Shown here in pieces: positions 23,691 through 34,640 of a DNA stretch of 64,000 nt; position 1 is the first letter of the stretch; the number at the start of each line of letters is the position of its first letter. This stretch comes from Turritopsis dohrnii (taxonomy: Eukaryota; Cnidaria; Hydrozoa; Anthoathecata; Oceaniidae). The notes below the pieces were generated by a model. That model made no database searches. It saw nothing but the letters and a program-made list of their open reading frames with translations, and was not told the DNA's origin. The position numbers and the translations under genes are program-made. The stretch is from positions 831,427 to 895,426 of the forward strand of contig BQMF02000139.1 of assembly GCA_027922465.2 (NCBI GenBank). Reading direction: 5' to 3'.

Positions 23691-25781
23691 CTAGGAGGAT
23701 AGAAAAGAGAAGGAGAAACAACTCAAATTTAAAGCCTATTCAAACTATTCAAATTTTGCATTGTTTTTAAATTGAATAGAAACGTAAGCGCGATGCGCTC
23801 GTCCCAGTTTTTTCCGCGCAAAAATGATGAAGTTTTATTTTCTCCTAATTGAAGCCTATATCAAAAATATACTAATTTATCCCCTGAGAGACCACTATTA
23901 AGCTTTTATCTATTGAAAATAGACCGATATGTCCCTCACTGTGGGTTTCAAAACATTCGGCGTCAAAAATCCGAGAGGAAATTTATAAAAATCGCCATTT
24001 TGAGCTTCGACAGGAAGGTGCATGTGCTCTCACTGATCATGTTTTTTTTTGAAGAAATACTTGTGCGTGTGTTTTGCGTGATTTATATAATCTTTCTTAT
24101 GAATTTATCTGTCAGTTTCTTTTTATTTGAACAGTTTTGATGCAGGATTACGTAAGTTATAAGGATTTGTTTCACAGTGTTTTTACTGTCGTTTTCTTAA
24201 TATATTTTGCATAAATTAACTTTCAAAACTTTTACTCAGTCAGCATTATGTTTTTACTTACAGCTCTCTGTAATGCCTCTCTGTTATTACTTTTGATTAA
24301 TACTGTTTCTGTTCTCCAGGAATTCTTTTGAGAAATATTTGTTGTTTATAGTTAAAAAATAAAAAGTTGGTTGCTCATGGATTTGTCACTTTTAGGTATT
24401 TCACTTTCTCTTGCTTGGTTAAATTCTTTGACTTTTGAACATAGTGTGTTGTTGCTAGCCACTGGCAACTTGGTATATTGTAAATGCATATTTTTCCCTT
24501 TCCTAGAGCATATAATCTAGAATTGATATTGTCAAAAATTATTAAAAAAGAAGAAAAAAACGACCATGAAGGAGTGTTTTGGTGTAGTAGTTGAACATGA
24601 AGAACCAAATGTGTACCCTCAGTAACCTCTGTAGTAGTTAGTAGCTTCGCAAGAAGAGTTCAAAGGATTGAATCACAACAACCTAAGTATGTTGGGCATG
24701 CTCCTGAATTTTCAATACATGATGATTCGTGTGATATCTGTTTTGTGCCTGCTAAAACATCATTAAGATTAAGTGAGAATTAGTAAACAAACATAGCATT
24801 TCTACAAAAACAGCAAGACCACGGAACTGGTGATTTTAAAATTGACTCAGAGGAAGAAATAACAATAGAGCCCCTGGATGAGTTTAACGAATTCGAAGAA
24901 GTCTGGACGATATTTTAGTGGAAGATTTCCAAGAGTAAAATTTGCTACCCCTGAAATCACATTGACGAAAAATATCGTGAAGTAGCTGGACTACAAAACA
25001 TAGTCACAACTGAGCTTGTGTGTCAATCGTGTGTCAAATGTTTTTAAGAAGAAGTCGTTCTTCGAAAAACATATTTGAGATGTGCTAAACTATTTTATAT
25101 AGCTATTATTTTTTTGCTAGCTACCTAGTGTAGTAGCTACCCACTGTATTATTTCTTTATTCATGTAAAAAAAGTTCTTCATTTAGCTAGGTGACCTTAT
25201 AGTGTTTTAGTTTGTTAATGATGAGGTCTCAAACTATGACTGTTTTAACCTTTCTTATATTTTACTGGTTCATCTATATAAATGTTTTAACTCCCTACTA
25301 AGGTTTTACTTTCAACTGTATATATGCATGCTTAAAGGTGTACAGATTTTATATGTCCTGATGATGATTTTATTCGACGTTTTTATTTAAATCTTGTTAT
25401 CTTATTTTACTTTGAATTTTAAAGTTTCAAAGATGCATAAATTCGGAATTGATTTCTTGTTATATGTTTTGAAACTATGATATCCATGATTATTTTAATA
25501 ATATATTCCCCTCAGTGTTAGGAGAAACAGTTTGTGATCAAAAACTATTACATCATGAGTTGGTGTAAGCCAATAACATTTCGCCCGGATTGTTTTTTGA
25601 AAAACCAATCGCATTGCTACTGCTTAAATTATGTTAAATTATTTCTTTGTTCAAAGAAAGATTATGCAGTTAACCGCTAATTTTAAAATTTAGATTTGAA
25701 TAGAGCCACACGCTAGCGCATCGAGCTTATTACAATGGAAAAACTAGAGTTGTTTCTCCTTCTCTTTTTCTATCCTCCTAG
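23691..25781. mobile_element. 2.09-kb TIR transposon with 7-bp target duplication
   Basis: Inverted ends begin CTAGGAGGATAGAAAAGAGA and match for about 35 bp. A perfect 7-bp direct repeat CTTATGA flanks the element (23684-23690 and 25782-25788). Subterminal gcgcgatgcgct/acgctagcgcatcg motifs occur on both sides. Internally, around 24660-25090, a + strand remnant reads KYVGHAPEFSIHDDSCDICF, then ITIEPLDEFNEFEEV, then TELVCQSCVKCF with stops between. The CxxC pairs hint at a decayed zinc-finger protein. The superfamily is unknown; a 7-bp duplication is compatible with hAT-like or P-like elements. Confidence 0.65.
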
Positions 25782-25904
25782 CTTATGAGAAGAACGTTTT
25801 TAACATAACATCTCTTTGTTCTTTCATTATTCTTTAAAAGCTGTTGCGTGGGCCCTACACAAACTCTTTTTCAACATTCCAAATTTAAAATAATGGATAT
25901 ATAC

Positions 25905-26153
25905 CTAATGTTTTTTCACCGTTATGTCCTGGTCCACCACGATATACCTCTTGATTAGAATCGATTATTTCATTTACAACAAACATTTTTTTCATGTTTA
26001 AATCTTCTTTCCAAGGTTTAACAACTTTCATTTCGAAGTAATATCTGACATGACCATGCTCGGATTCAAATGAGCTTGGTAAACTGTCTGGCAGCTTCAC
26101 ATGAAATGGATATGAATGTTCTCCAGCATCAAGTGTTTCCTTACTCCCATTTC
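25905..26153 (-). CDS. Arrestin domain-containing protein, coding exon 2
   Basis: Second coding exon, 249 nt, phase 1 at both ends. The acceptor is ttttag|G and the donor is ATTAG|GTATAT. It encodes the most recognisable arrestin N-domain block: LDAGEHSYPFHVKLPDSLPS followed by a segment ending HVRYYFEMKVVKPW. In alpha-arrestins this is the L.aG.h.ypF.f.LP..lP.Sfe...g.vrY.v...v pattern. The exon continues into the linker and ends just before the CLCC motif that opens the C domain. The tail of the exon is YRGGPGHNGEKTL. Exon 3 follows after a 9.1-kb intron that contains a LINE and several DNA transposons. Confidence 0.9.
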
Positions 26154-27272
26154 CTAAAACAAGTTTCTTTACAAATTAATACATCATATAGATTCAAGTT
26201 CCAAGATAAACCACGAAGATCAATTATCTAGTTCTAAACCACCAAACACATGACGACGTCTTAATCTGGTCAGGAAATATGACTTCTTTATGACTTTTTT
26301 ATGACTTCATTTAAAGTCATTTCATATGACGTCATCTAGATGACGAAAAGACAACCAAAACATGACCTAATGGTCGTACTTACGACATAAAAACGTAAAA
26401 TCGGTTTGCAAATACAGTCGAGTTCCACGTATCCTATGGAACTGTCAGAGCCGGATAAAAGTTCCAGATAGAACGAAGTTTAGAAAACAAAATTTATAAC
26501 GGGATTTACATCCTAATATGGTTTTGGACGAGGTAGGGCGAAGTTTGTCTTGTGGATGTCCCGTCACCAAGTGTGGAATGCGCGAAATGATATCAATGAG
26601 TCAGAAATAATATTGACAAGCGCGTAAAGAAAAAATGTCTCGAAAAAAGCCTTAAATAGTTAGTGGCATGTTTTCTATAAAAGTAAAAATGTAACTTTTT
26701 TTGACAACAGTTGTTTTACCTTTTCTTTACAAGACAATACACAAATTACAAAAATTATGGATTATAAAATAATGAAAATGTAGTATTTCACCAAACAAGT
26801 AAAAGTTTATTTTCACGTGCGAAACATTGATTGCACTTTATGTCCTTTATATTTGCTTTGTTTTTTTCAGCTACTTGCCCCACTTTGTAATTTTCAAGCT
26901 GCTCGACTTTGTAATTTGTGATCCTACTTTACCTGTTATTTTCCCTGATGTCTATATTGGAGATGACTAACTTTAGAGCATTCCATTTTCTTGTGAATGG
27001 TCAGTGAGTAACAAAAAAGCTAATTGACTCGCTAATTATCAATTTTTCCGCTTGATTAGAGTACCAGGTGATGGTAACATTTTAATATTCTTTAGCGCAT
27101 GCGCAGTACGAAAAACACAGTTACCACACTAATTAATATGTAAAACTGTCGGCTTCAAAGTATGCAAGGTAAAACGAATACGCTGAAGGTGACCGCAATG
27201 TTTTTGAAATCCTTTAATGCATGCGCGGTAGGAAAAACGCAATTATATCAATAATCATCAAGTTATAGCTGG
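26154..27272. other. Start of intron 1 (minus-strand sense: its 3' part), repeats only
   Basis: No gene. 26240-26400 has repeated TGACGTCAT/TGACTT motifs like a worn MITE. 26413 begins an ACAGTCGAGTTCCACG block resembling a Tigger-type end without a partner. 26870-26940 (ccccactttgtaatt) reappears inverted at 39310-39415. 27147-27270 (a gtatgcaaggtaaaa...gcatgcgcggtagg unit) reappears in the same orientation at 38140-38268 on the other side of the foldback element. Confidence 0.5.
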
Positions 27273-27903
27273 TGTTACACCGTCAAATGTAGTAACTCCG
27301 TTAAATGTAGTAAAAATCTCCGTCAAATGTTGTAAATACCTTTAAGTTTAGAATGAGCCATAATTAGGCCAAACACGTGAAGGTCTTCACCAGGTACCTT
27401 TTCAAGGGCTATCAGGAGGCTGCATAATTAAAACCAAAATCGCGCATGCGCAGTAAAAAAGACGCTAATATGAGCTGAATGAGCCGTAATTAGGAAAAAC
27501 ACATTAAGGTCTTCGTCAAGTAATTTTTCCAGTGCCATCAAGTGGCTGTGTAATAAGTCTGGAATTTGCGCATGCGCATTTACAGAATGTTAGTACACGT
27601 AAAATCAGTCATAATTAGGGAAAACACATGAACGTCTTCACCAGGTAACTTTTCAAAGGCTATCAGCTGGCCATATAATAAAACCAAAAATCGCGCATGC
27701 GCAGTGAAACACCCGGATAACATGACCTAGGTGAGAATTTGCACATGCGCTGTAAGAGACTGTCAATACAAGAAAAATGGGTCATAAAGAGGCGACACGC
27801 ATAAACGCCTTCATCAATTAGTTTTGTAGGGGCTGTCACCCAGCGGGCACAAGACGTCTTTGAGACGTCTTATTTTAATCGTAAAATGGTCGTTTGCTTT
27901 CCA

Positions 27904-28395
27904 GATCATTTTGGGACGTCGTAGGGACGTCTGAAACGGGACGTCGCAATTGGGATCCTTTTACGACGTTTTTGGGACGTCTTTATACGGATTGAATAAC
28001 GACCTTCGAAACAATTATAAACTTAAGATCATTTTGGGACGTCGTAGGGACGTCTGAAACGAGACGTCGCAATTGGGATCCTTTTACGACGTTTTTGGGA
28101 CGTCTTTATACGGATTGAATAACGACCTTCGAAACAATTATAAACTTAAGATCATTTTGGGACGTCGTAGGGACGTCTGAAACGAGACGTCGCAATTGGG
28201 ATCCTTTTACGACGTTTTTGGGACGTCTTTATACGGATTGAATAACGACCTTCGAAACAATTATAAACTTAAGATCATTTTGGGACGTCGTAGGGACGTC
28301 TGAAACGGGACGTCGCAATTGGGATCCTTTTACGACGTTTTTGGGACGTCTCTGTGCAGATTCAATAACGATCTTCGAAACAATTATAAACTTTC
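27904..28395. repeat. Four tandem copies of a 123-bp unit
   Basis: The gatcattttgggacgtcgta start recurs at exactly 123-bp spacing four times. Copies are nearly identical, differing at single bases such as aaacgggacg versus aaacgagacg, so the array was homogenised or amplified recently. Each unit carries about five GACGTC sites. Confidence 0.85.
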
Positions 28396-28454
28396 AAAAG
28401 CAATCAGTCTGTATATAATGATTTATTGTAAATGTTTTTAAACGTCTTGACAAC

Positions 28455-28528
28455 AAGCAGCGGTGGCATAACGGTTACGAGTTCGGCTGACACACCAGAG
28501 GTTCCAGGTTCGGGTCCGCCTGTGGCCT
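28455..28528 (+). other. tRNA-like (possibly Val-type) stretch, probable SINE head
   Basis: An A-box-like tggcataacgg and a B-box-like ggttcgggtcc sit about 45 bp apart, as in tRNA promoters. The loop region ctgacac could present GAC (Val), but the anticodon stem and acceptor stem do not pair. It is best read as a decayed tRNA-derived internal promoter inside the 883-bp element. Confidence 0.4.
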
Positions 28529-29849
28529 ATTACAGTTTTTGAAAGAGTAAATTTCATAATCCTGCGACGCCGTTACGATGTCGTTGGGATGTCATCGAGA
28601 CGTCTCAATGAAGATGTAATTGGGACGTCTTTTGAGATTCCCACTTCGCGACCATTTTGCGACGTCTTAGGGACGTCTTGAAAAGACGTCTTTGCGTCTT
28701 TACGTCTTTGTGCCCGCTGGGCAAGTACCCATAAAATGAAACCAAAAATTAGAAATATACTAGTATGAGGTTAATGAGCCATACTAAGCAGGGCCGGATC
28801 TAGGATTTTTTAAGGGTAAGGCAAATTTTTTTTGCCAAACACACATAAGGGCGCAATCGATGAAATTTACGCCAGTTTACGCCCAATCTAATACATACTT
28901 TTCGAAATGTAAAAAATATTAACTCGAATTCATTCGTCCTAACGTAAAGAGTGTTATAATGCAAGCCTGTATTGTTGCACTAATGGAATAAGAGAAATAA
29001 ACAAAAGAAAACTAATTGAGTACGTAATGGAATGTATTGAACTACTTTATGTAGGCCAAAATAATATTTTCTGCCAGATTGGAGGTTAAGTAAATAACCA
29101 ATAAATTACTTCATTTGTTATCTTCTTCATTTTCTTGATTGCTTGTACATGAACAGGAAGAATCCACGAAATGAAAACATACTTGTAATGAATCAAATAA
29201 ATAAATTTTCAATCACCTATACCATGATAGATTGGAGCACTCAGGTAAATACATGATATTTCATCTATGTACTGGTCAAGATGGTCAGATAGAAAGAACA
29301 GAAAAGAAATTATGTTAAGAAATAGAGTAAAATGACCAAAATTAAAGTTAGATAAATAAATAATTATGTCAACCACAATATAGTAAAAGATGGTGTTTCC
29401 AGAAATCCCTGAGACAAGTCCAAGAACCTATATATAAAACTACACAACAACAGATAAATTATGTACTGCTTCCTCTTTAATAAGAGCTACAACATTTTTT
29501 CCAGAATTTAATGTAGCATAGGAAACAAGAAGTCAAACTAAAACATTATGTAATTACCTTTTTCAAAAGAAGACATTTTGTAAAATGAAAGAATAACTCC
29601 AAAGATGTTAAAGTGTTCCTGCATCCAAAATGATTTTTCGAGGGATGATAGAATGCACAAAGTTGTTTCAGAAGTCGTATAGTTTTTGGAAATTCTGTTT
29701 CCTTGGGCAGATATTTTGATTTAAAAATCATAAAATCATACAATACATAATTATGATGTATAATTATGTATAAGAATAAGATTTTTATTCTTTGTTTATG
29801 TGTATAAACTCTCAATATATTATAACTTCATTTTCTTATCACTCACTCA

Positions 29850-30356
29850 GGGGCTGTTTATATGAGAGGCGGGACGGGACGTCTGCCGGGACGGGACGAA
29901 AAACGGGATCCCGCCTCCATTGAAGTTTTTATAAAAAATCTATCTCGTGTTTATATGAAAAAAACTATCCCGGGACAAAAAACGTCCCGTCCCGGTTAGG
30001 CGAGATCTCGCTTTCTCAAACCGGGATCCCGCTTAAGCGGGACGTTTTTCATCATATAAACACACTGTCCCGGGACGTTTGAAAATTGACTGGTTCTTAT
30101 ATTCGGTTGGAGATTACAGATACAGAAGTTAGTTCGAAAGCAACCACAAGTAGAAACCATCTGCGATAATTCTTTTTTCTAAATTGTTCGATTGCCATTC
30201 TATAAGCTCTTGGGAGAAACCTTTTACAATATTAAATTGTAAAATTGCTGTCTCGTCCCGGCAAAACTACTTCTCATGTAAAGGCGGGATAAAATCATCC
30301 CGTTTTTTGTCCCGTCCCGGCAAACGTCCCGTCCCGCCTCTCATATAAACAGCCCC
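29850..30356. mobile_element. 507-bp Harbinger-type MITE (GGGACGG-rich), TCA duplication
   Basis: Inverted ends begin GGGGCTGTTTATATGAGAGG, flanked by TCA on both sides (29847-29849, 30357-30359). The interior repeats cccgtcccg/cgggacggga motifs in both orientations. The end sequence is related to the MITE at 39916-40311. A three-base TNA duplication fits PIF/Harbinger elements. Confidence 0.7.
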
Positions 30357-30433
30357 TCAGAGTGAAAGCCCTTTCTCTCTATAGTAAATTAAAAAGATAT
30401 AGTATTAATGATAACTTGCGATGAGAAGTTTAA

Positions 30434-33400
30434 CCCATCTTATTATATATACATCATAAAATAAGGAATATATATGATATATATGATATATATGATTCAT
30501 TGAATTTATCAGAGACAGAGAAAAGGAACCCTGATGTAATCATTAATAAATTGGAACAATTTGCAAGAGGAGTAATAAATGAAACATTAGAAAGACATAA
30601 ATTCTTTGCTAGACAACAAGAATCTGGTGAGAGCTTTGACGATTATGTTACAGAACTGAAGTTGCTAAGCAGAAACTGTAATTTTTGCGAGACACCTCAA
30701 TGTTTCCCAAGTTTATTGAGAGACCGTATCATTAGTGGGATTGCAAGTGACGTGGTGAGGGAAAAACTGTTAGCTGAAAAAGATCTCACCTTGGCCAAAA
30801 CGTTGAAGATATGTAAATCTGCAGAAACAGCAGCAACTGGAATGTCTACACTTCATTCGCAGGAAACAACAGAGTCCATAGCCAGGATTGGTTTACCAAA
30901 ATACAGACAGATTCAACAACAAATGCAACAAAGTAATGTTAAAAATGACAACAATGGTACCAATATGAGTAAAGTTTGCAAATTTTGTATAAGGGTTTAT
31001 GTTTTTGGGAGAAATCATTGTCCAGCGTGGGGAAAGACGTGTAGAGATTGTGGTAAAGCAAATCATTTCTCAGGTAGCATTATATGTAGAGGGAAACAGC
31101 AAGCTGGAGGTGTACAAGAGGACGAAAATGTTTCTCAAATGAATCCTTATTTTATGGGGGGCATTTCTGCGGATAGTGTAGATAGTGAAAGCAATGTGAA
31201 TTCTGAATGTATTCGAACAAACATTCAATTTATTCAGAGAAAATGGGAAACAGTCATTCGTACAACACAGGGACAAATACCTTTTAAAATTGACACCGGT
31301 GCTGAAGTAACTGTCATAGGAGAGAGACATTTAGAGCAACTGGGGATTGATAAAAATTATCTAGAGTCAACCAATCGCAAATTAGTGGGTCCTGATGAGA
31401 AACCACTCGACTGTAAAGGAGTTATATCTGCCAAAGCAACATGTAATAACATTACAGAAATACTAAAAATGTATGTCTGCAAAAATGTGAGAACACCGTT
31501 ATTGGGACTACCAGCTCTGGAGAAGTTTGATGTAGTACGTTTAAATGTATCGTCTTTGGGAAAAGACAATAAGCACGTGGAAAGTATGAACAATGACATT
31601 ATTTCAAAGTACCCCAAAGTATTTAATGGACTTGGAAATATAAAAGGAGAACCGATTATGATCGAACTTAAAGAAAAAGTCAGTCCATTTCACGTCAATG
31701 CACCAAGAAGAATTCCACTCCCAATGATGCAACCATTGCAAGCAGAATTGGATAAAATGGAAAACATGGGAGTGATAAAGAAAGTTGATAAACCAACTGA
31801 GTGGTGTCACCCAATCGTAGTAGTACCAAAACCACCATTACCAGGACAACCTCAAAGACTGAGAGTCTGCATTGATTTAACACAGCTAAATAAAGTAACG
31901 AAACGAGAGTACTATCAATTACCAAGCGTGGATGAGACATTAGCTCAAATTGGAGACAAATGTAAGGTGTTATCCAAACTGGACGCAAATTCAGGATATT
32001 GGCAGATGCCATTAAGTGAAGAGAGTCAACTGAAAGCAACTTTTATAACACCATTTGGTCGATACTGTCCGACTCGTGGACCGTTTGGATTGACATCAAT
32101 GCCAGAAATATTCAGTAAAAAAATGGACGAAATTACAATTGGACTTACAGGAGTAAAGAAAAGTATGGATGATTTTTTGGTATTTGGCAAGGACCTAGCA
32201 GAGCATGATGCAAATTTGGAAAGATTACTTCAAACATTAGAAAGGAATGGCGTAACATTAAATCTGGATAAATGTGTATTTCGACAAAAACAAGTGGAAT
32301 TTTTGGGACATTTAATCTCAGAGGAGGGTATCACACCACTTTCTGCAAAAGTAGAAGCGATCCTTAACTTTAAAATACCGACAACAATCACAGAGTTAAG
32401 GAGTTTTCTGGGATTAGCCCAGCAATTGGCACGATTTACACCAGCTTTCTCAAAAACAGCGGAACCGCTTCGATCGTTATTGAGTACAAAGACACAATGG
32501 ATTTGGACAACAGATCATGAAAAGGCTTTTCGTGAGATAAAGCGGATTTTATCGTCGCCACCAACATTAACACACTATGACTGCAAACGGGAGACAAAAA
32601 TTAGAACAGATGGTAGTTTACTGAATGGGATAAGTGTCCTATTGTATCAACAATGTGAAAATGAATGGAAACTGGTAGACTGTGCATCACGATTCTTAAC
32701 ACCAACTGAAAAGAATTATCATCCTATCGAATTGGAGATGTTAGGAGTAACATGGGGATGCATCAAAATGAGAAAGTACTTGCAAGGACTTCCAAAATTT
32801 TCGGTAGAAACTGATCACAAACCTTTAATACCTATTTTAAACTGCAAGGCATTATCAGAGATGTCTCCACGTATACAACGATTGAGAATGAGGTTGCTTC
32901 AGTTCAACTTCATAGCCACACACATACCGGGTAAAGAGCTGTCTGATGCTGATGCTTTGTCACGGGCACCAGTCAGTAAACCAAGTGAAGAAGACGAACT
33001 CGCCGAACAAGAAGTGACGTATCATGTGAATTCTATTATCAACAATATTCCTGCCTCCCCGGGTAGAATTAACGAAATTCAAAAAGCCACACTAATCGAC
33101 AAAGATCTGGTAGCAGTTGTTAATTTTGTTAGTCGTGGGTGGCCACAAAAATGTTCAGAATGTCCGGAAGCGATTAAACCGTATTGGAAAATCCGAGAAC
33201 AATTAACTGTAATTAATGGCTTGGTGCTTAATGGTGAAAGAGTTGTTATACCAAGAAAGCTACAGCAGAGTATTCTTCAAACACTACATGATGCACATCA
33301 GGGAATCGTCAAATGTAAACGCCTAGCCAGACAATCAATTTATTGGCCATCTTTGAATACAGACATTGAGAAATTAGTGCGCAAATGTGAGCTATGTGTA

Positions 33401-34396
33401 AAATATCAAGCATCAAAACCCAAAGAGCCATTAATACCACATGATGTACCAAACCAACCATGGAAAAAGCTAGGAACCGATTTATTTAAATATGCTGGAA
33501 AGGATTATCTAATCATTGTAGATTACTATTCTCTGTGGCCGGAAGTATATTTGTTACAAAGAGCAACGTCAGCACAAGTTATTCGAGCAACCAAAGAAAC
33601 GTTTGCAAGACATGGAATCCCAGAATTGGTCATTTCTGATAATGGACCACAATATTCAGCAGCGGAATACCGAAAATTTGCTAGAGAATGGAAGTTCAAC
33701 CATAAGACCAGCAGTCCACGATACCCTCGTTCGAATGGGATGGCCGAAATTACTGTAAAAACTGTGAAGAATATCATAAAGAAATGCCACGAGTCCAATC
33801 AGGATATATATAAAGGACTGTTATCATACCGGAATACGCCACTCGCTTGTGGTAGTTCACCGTCAGAGCTTTTGCATGGACGAAACATACAGGACAACCT
33901 TCCGAGATTGCAGACAGAAAAACATAATCATCATCACCGTCCTGTCGTTGAGGAGCGGAAAACGTCGAAAGAATACCATGACATCAAAACTCATCAAAAT
34001 CATCAAGGGTTCGGTCCAAACCATTTGGTCGTACTTCAGGATGAGAACGGTGAGTGGACCAGAAAAGGGCGAATTGTTAGAGAAATCGAACCAAGGTCGT
34101 ATGAAATCCAATTGTTAAATGGAAAGTTAATGAGGAGAAATCAGATTCACTTGCGAAAGCTTCTTGCACTATCTGTGGGAATAGAACCTAGAGACGGGGA
34201 TAGTATGAGAATAGAAAATGACGAGCAATTAGAGACGGAGAGCGAATCTGAAACTGTTCCGTATGACGAAAATACTAATGATAGCGACATTACGGAAAGT
34301 AGCAGCGACGATACTATTGCTTATGACATTGACGAGGTGGAATATATTACCCGATCGGGTAGAAGAGTTAAACAACCTAAGAAACTGAATCTTTAA
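30434..34396 (+). CDS. Gypsy-type gag-pol polyprotein, open over 1298 codons, N terminus missing
   Basis: One uninterrupted frame carries, in order (residues counted from 30500): the second half of gag (1-150); two zinc knuckles (about 160-196); an aspartic protease with DTG at 265-267; RT with LDANSGYW (Asp495) and MDD at 556-558; RNase H (from about 700, Asp704); an HHCC integrase with Asp994, Asp1047 and Glu1083 (DD35E spacing); and a C-terminal chromatin-facing tail ending in an acidic, Ser-rich stretch. The frame is open back to 30434 but there is no convincing ATG, and the first ~100 gag residues are gone. In the first knuckle the usual His is Tyr (CxxCIRVYVFG). RT has MDD instead of the more usual (Y/I)xDD context. 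No env is present. The lack of stops implies a young insertion or recent truncation. Confidence 0.85.
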   Translation, partial: PILLYIHHKIRNIYDIYDIYDSLNLSETEKRNPDVIINKLEQFARGVINETLERHKFFARQQESGESFDDYVTELKLLSRNCNFCETPQCFPSLLRDRIISGIASDVVREKLLAEKDLTLAKTLKICKSAETAATGMSTLHSQETTESIARIGLPKYRQIQQQMQQSNVKNDNNGTNMSKVCKFCIRVYVFGRNHCPAWGKTCRDCGKANHFSGSIICRGKQQAGGVQEDENVSQMNPYFMGGISADSVDSESNVNSECIRTNIQFIQRKWETVIRTTQGQIPFKIDTGAEVTVIGERHLEQLGIDKNYLESTNRKLVGPDEKPLDCKGVISAKATCNNITEILKMYVCKNVRTPLLGLPALEKFDVVRLNVSSLGKDNKHVESMNNDIISKYPKVFNGLGNIKGEPIMIELKEKVSPFHVNAPRRIPLPMMQPLQAELDKMENMGVIKKVDKPTEWCHPIVVVPKPPLPGQPQRLRVCIDLTQLNKVTKREYYQLPSVDETLAQIGDKCKVLSKLDANSGYWQMPLSEESQLKATFITPFGRYCPTRGPFGLTSMPEIFSKKMDEITIGLTGVKKSMDDFLVFGKDLAEHDANLERLLQTLERNGVTLNLDKCVFRQKQVEFLGHLISEEGITPLSAKVEAILNFKIPTTITELRSFLGLAQQLARFTPAFSKTAEPLRSLLSTKTQWIWTTDHEKAFREIKRILSSPPTLTHYDCKRETKIRTDGSLLNGISVLLYQQCENEWKLVDCASRFLTPTEKNYHPIELEMLGVTWGCIKMRKYLQGLPKFSVETDHKPLIPILNCKALSEMSPRIQRLRMRLLQFNFIATHIPGKELSDADALSRAPVSKPSEEDELAEQEVTYHVNSIINNIPASPGRINEIQKATLIDKDLVAVVNFVSRGWPQKCSECPEAIKPYWKIREQLTVINGLVLNGERVVIPRKLQQSILQTLHDAHQGIVKCKRLARQSIYWPSLNTDIEKLVRKCELCVKYQASKPKEPLIPHDVPNQPWKKLGTDLFKYAGKDYLIIVDYYSLWPEVYLLQRATSAQVIRATKETFARHGIPELVISDNGPQYSAAEYRKFAREWKFNHKTSSPRYPRSNGMAEITVKTVKNIIKKCHESNQDIYKGLLSYRNTPLACGSSPSELLHGRNIQDNLPRLQTEKHNHHHRPVVEERKTSKEYHDIKTHQNHQGFGPNHLVVLQDENGEWTRKGRIVREIEPRSYEIQLLNGKLMRRNQIHLRKLLALSVGIEPRDGDSMRIENDEQLETESESETVPYDENTNDSDITESSSDDTIAYDIDEVEYITRSGRRVKQPKKLNL

Positions 34397-34640
34397 AGAC
34401 TTTATTGATTACAAACGTTTATATTACTGTTGGTTAATACTTAAAAAGGGAGATGTTATGTTATAATGTATACGTAGTATAGATAGACCCTTACGGCTAT
34501 ATACATGTGACTAGAAAATACAACACAAACTTATTATACATAGCTGAGCTAATAATTAACTGTCATCATACTTATAGTCAACGAATTATCGTGCTAATAA
34601 TCCATGCGCTAATCATTTATATTACATAAAATAATAAAAC
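34397..34640 (+). mobile_element. Gypsy 3' region: polypurine tract and probable start of 3' LTR
   Basis: Fifty bases after the stop codon the sequence aaaaagggaga is followed directly by TGTTATG, the expected polypurine tract plus LTR start (about 34455). The LTR end is not certain; a candidate CA lies in the AT-rich sequence after 34600. No matching 5' LTR is found before 30434, so the element is 5'-truncated and a pairwise LTR age cannot be obtained. Confidence 0.45.

Larger units (their letters stand above)
27839..28721. mobile_element. 883-bp element with CCCAGCGGGCAC ends and 123-bp tandem repeats
   Basis: Inverted ends start CCCAGCGGGCACAAGACGTC on the left; the right end is GACGTCTTTGTGCCCGCTGGG-like. 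The interior is rich in GGGACGTC motifs and holds four copies of a 123-bp unit, starting at 27904, 28027, 28150 and 28273, with few differences between copies. A tRNA-like stretch follows the array. It lies in the left arm of the foldback element. Target duplication is unclear, at most 2 bp (CA). Confidence 0.65.

Noticed and set aside
30434..34396. Endogenous retrovirus with env
   Set aside because: The frame ends after the integrase C-terminal region and no envelope frame follows; it is a Gypsy LTR retrotransposon.
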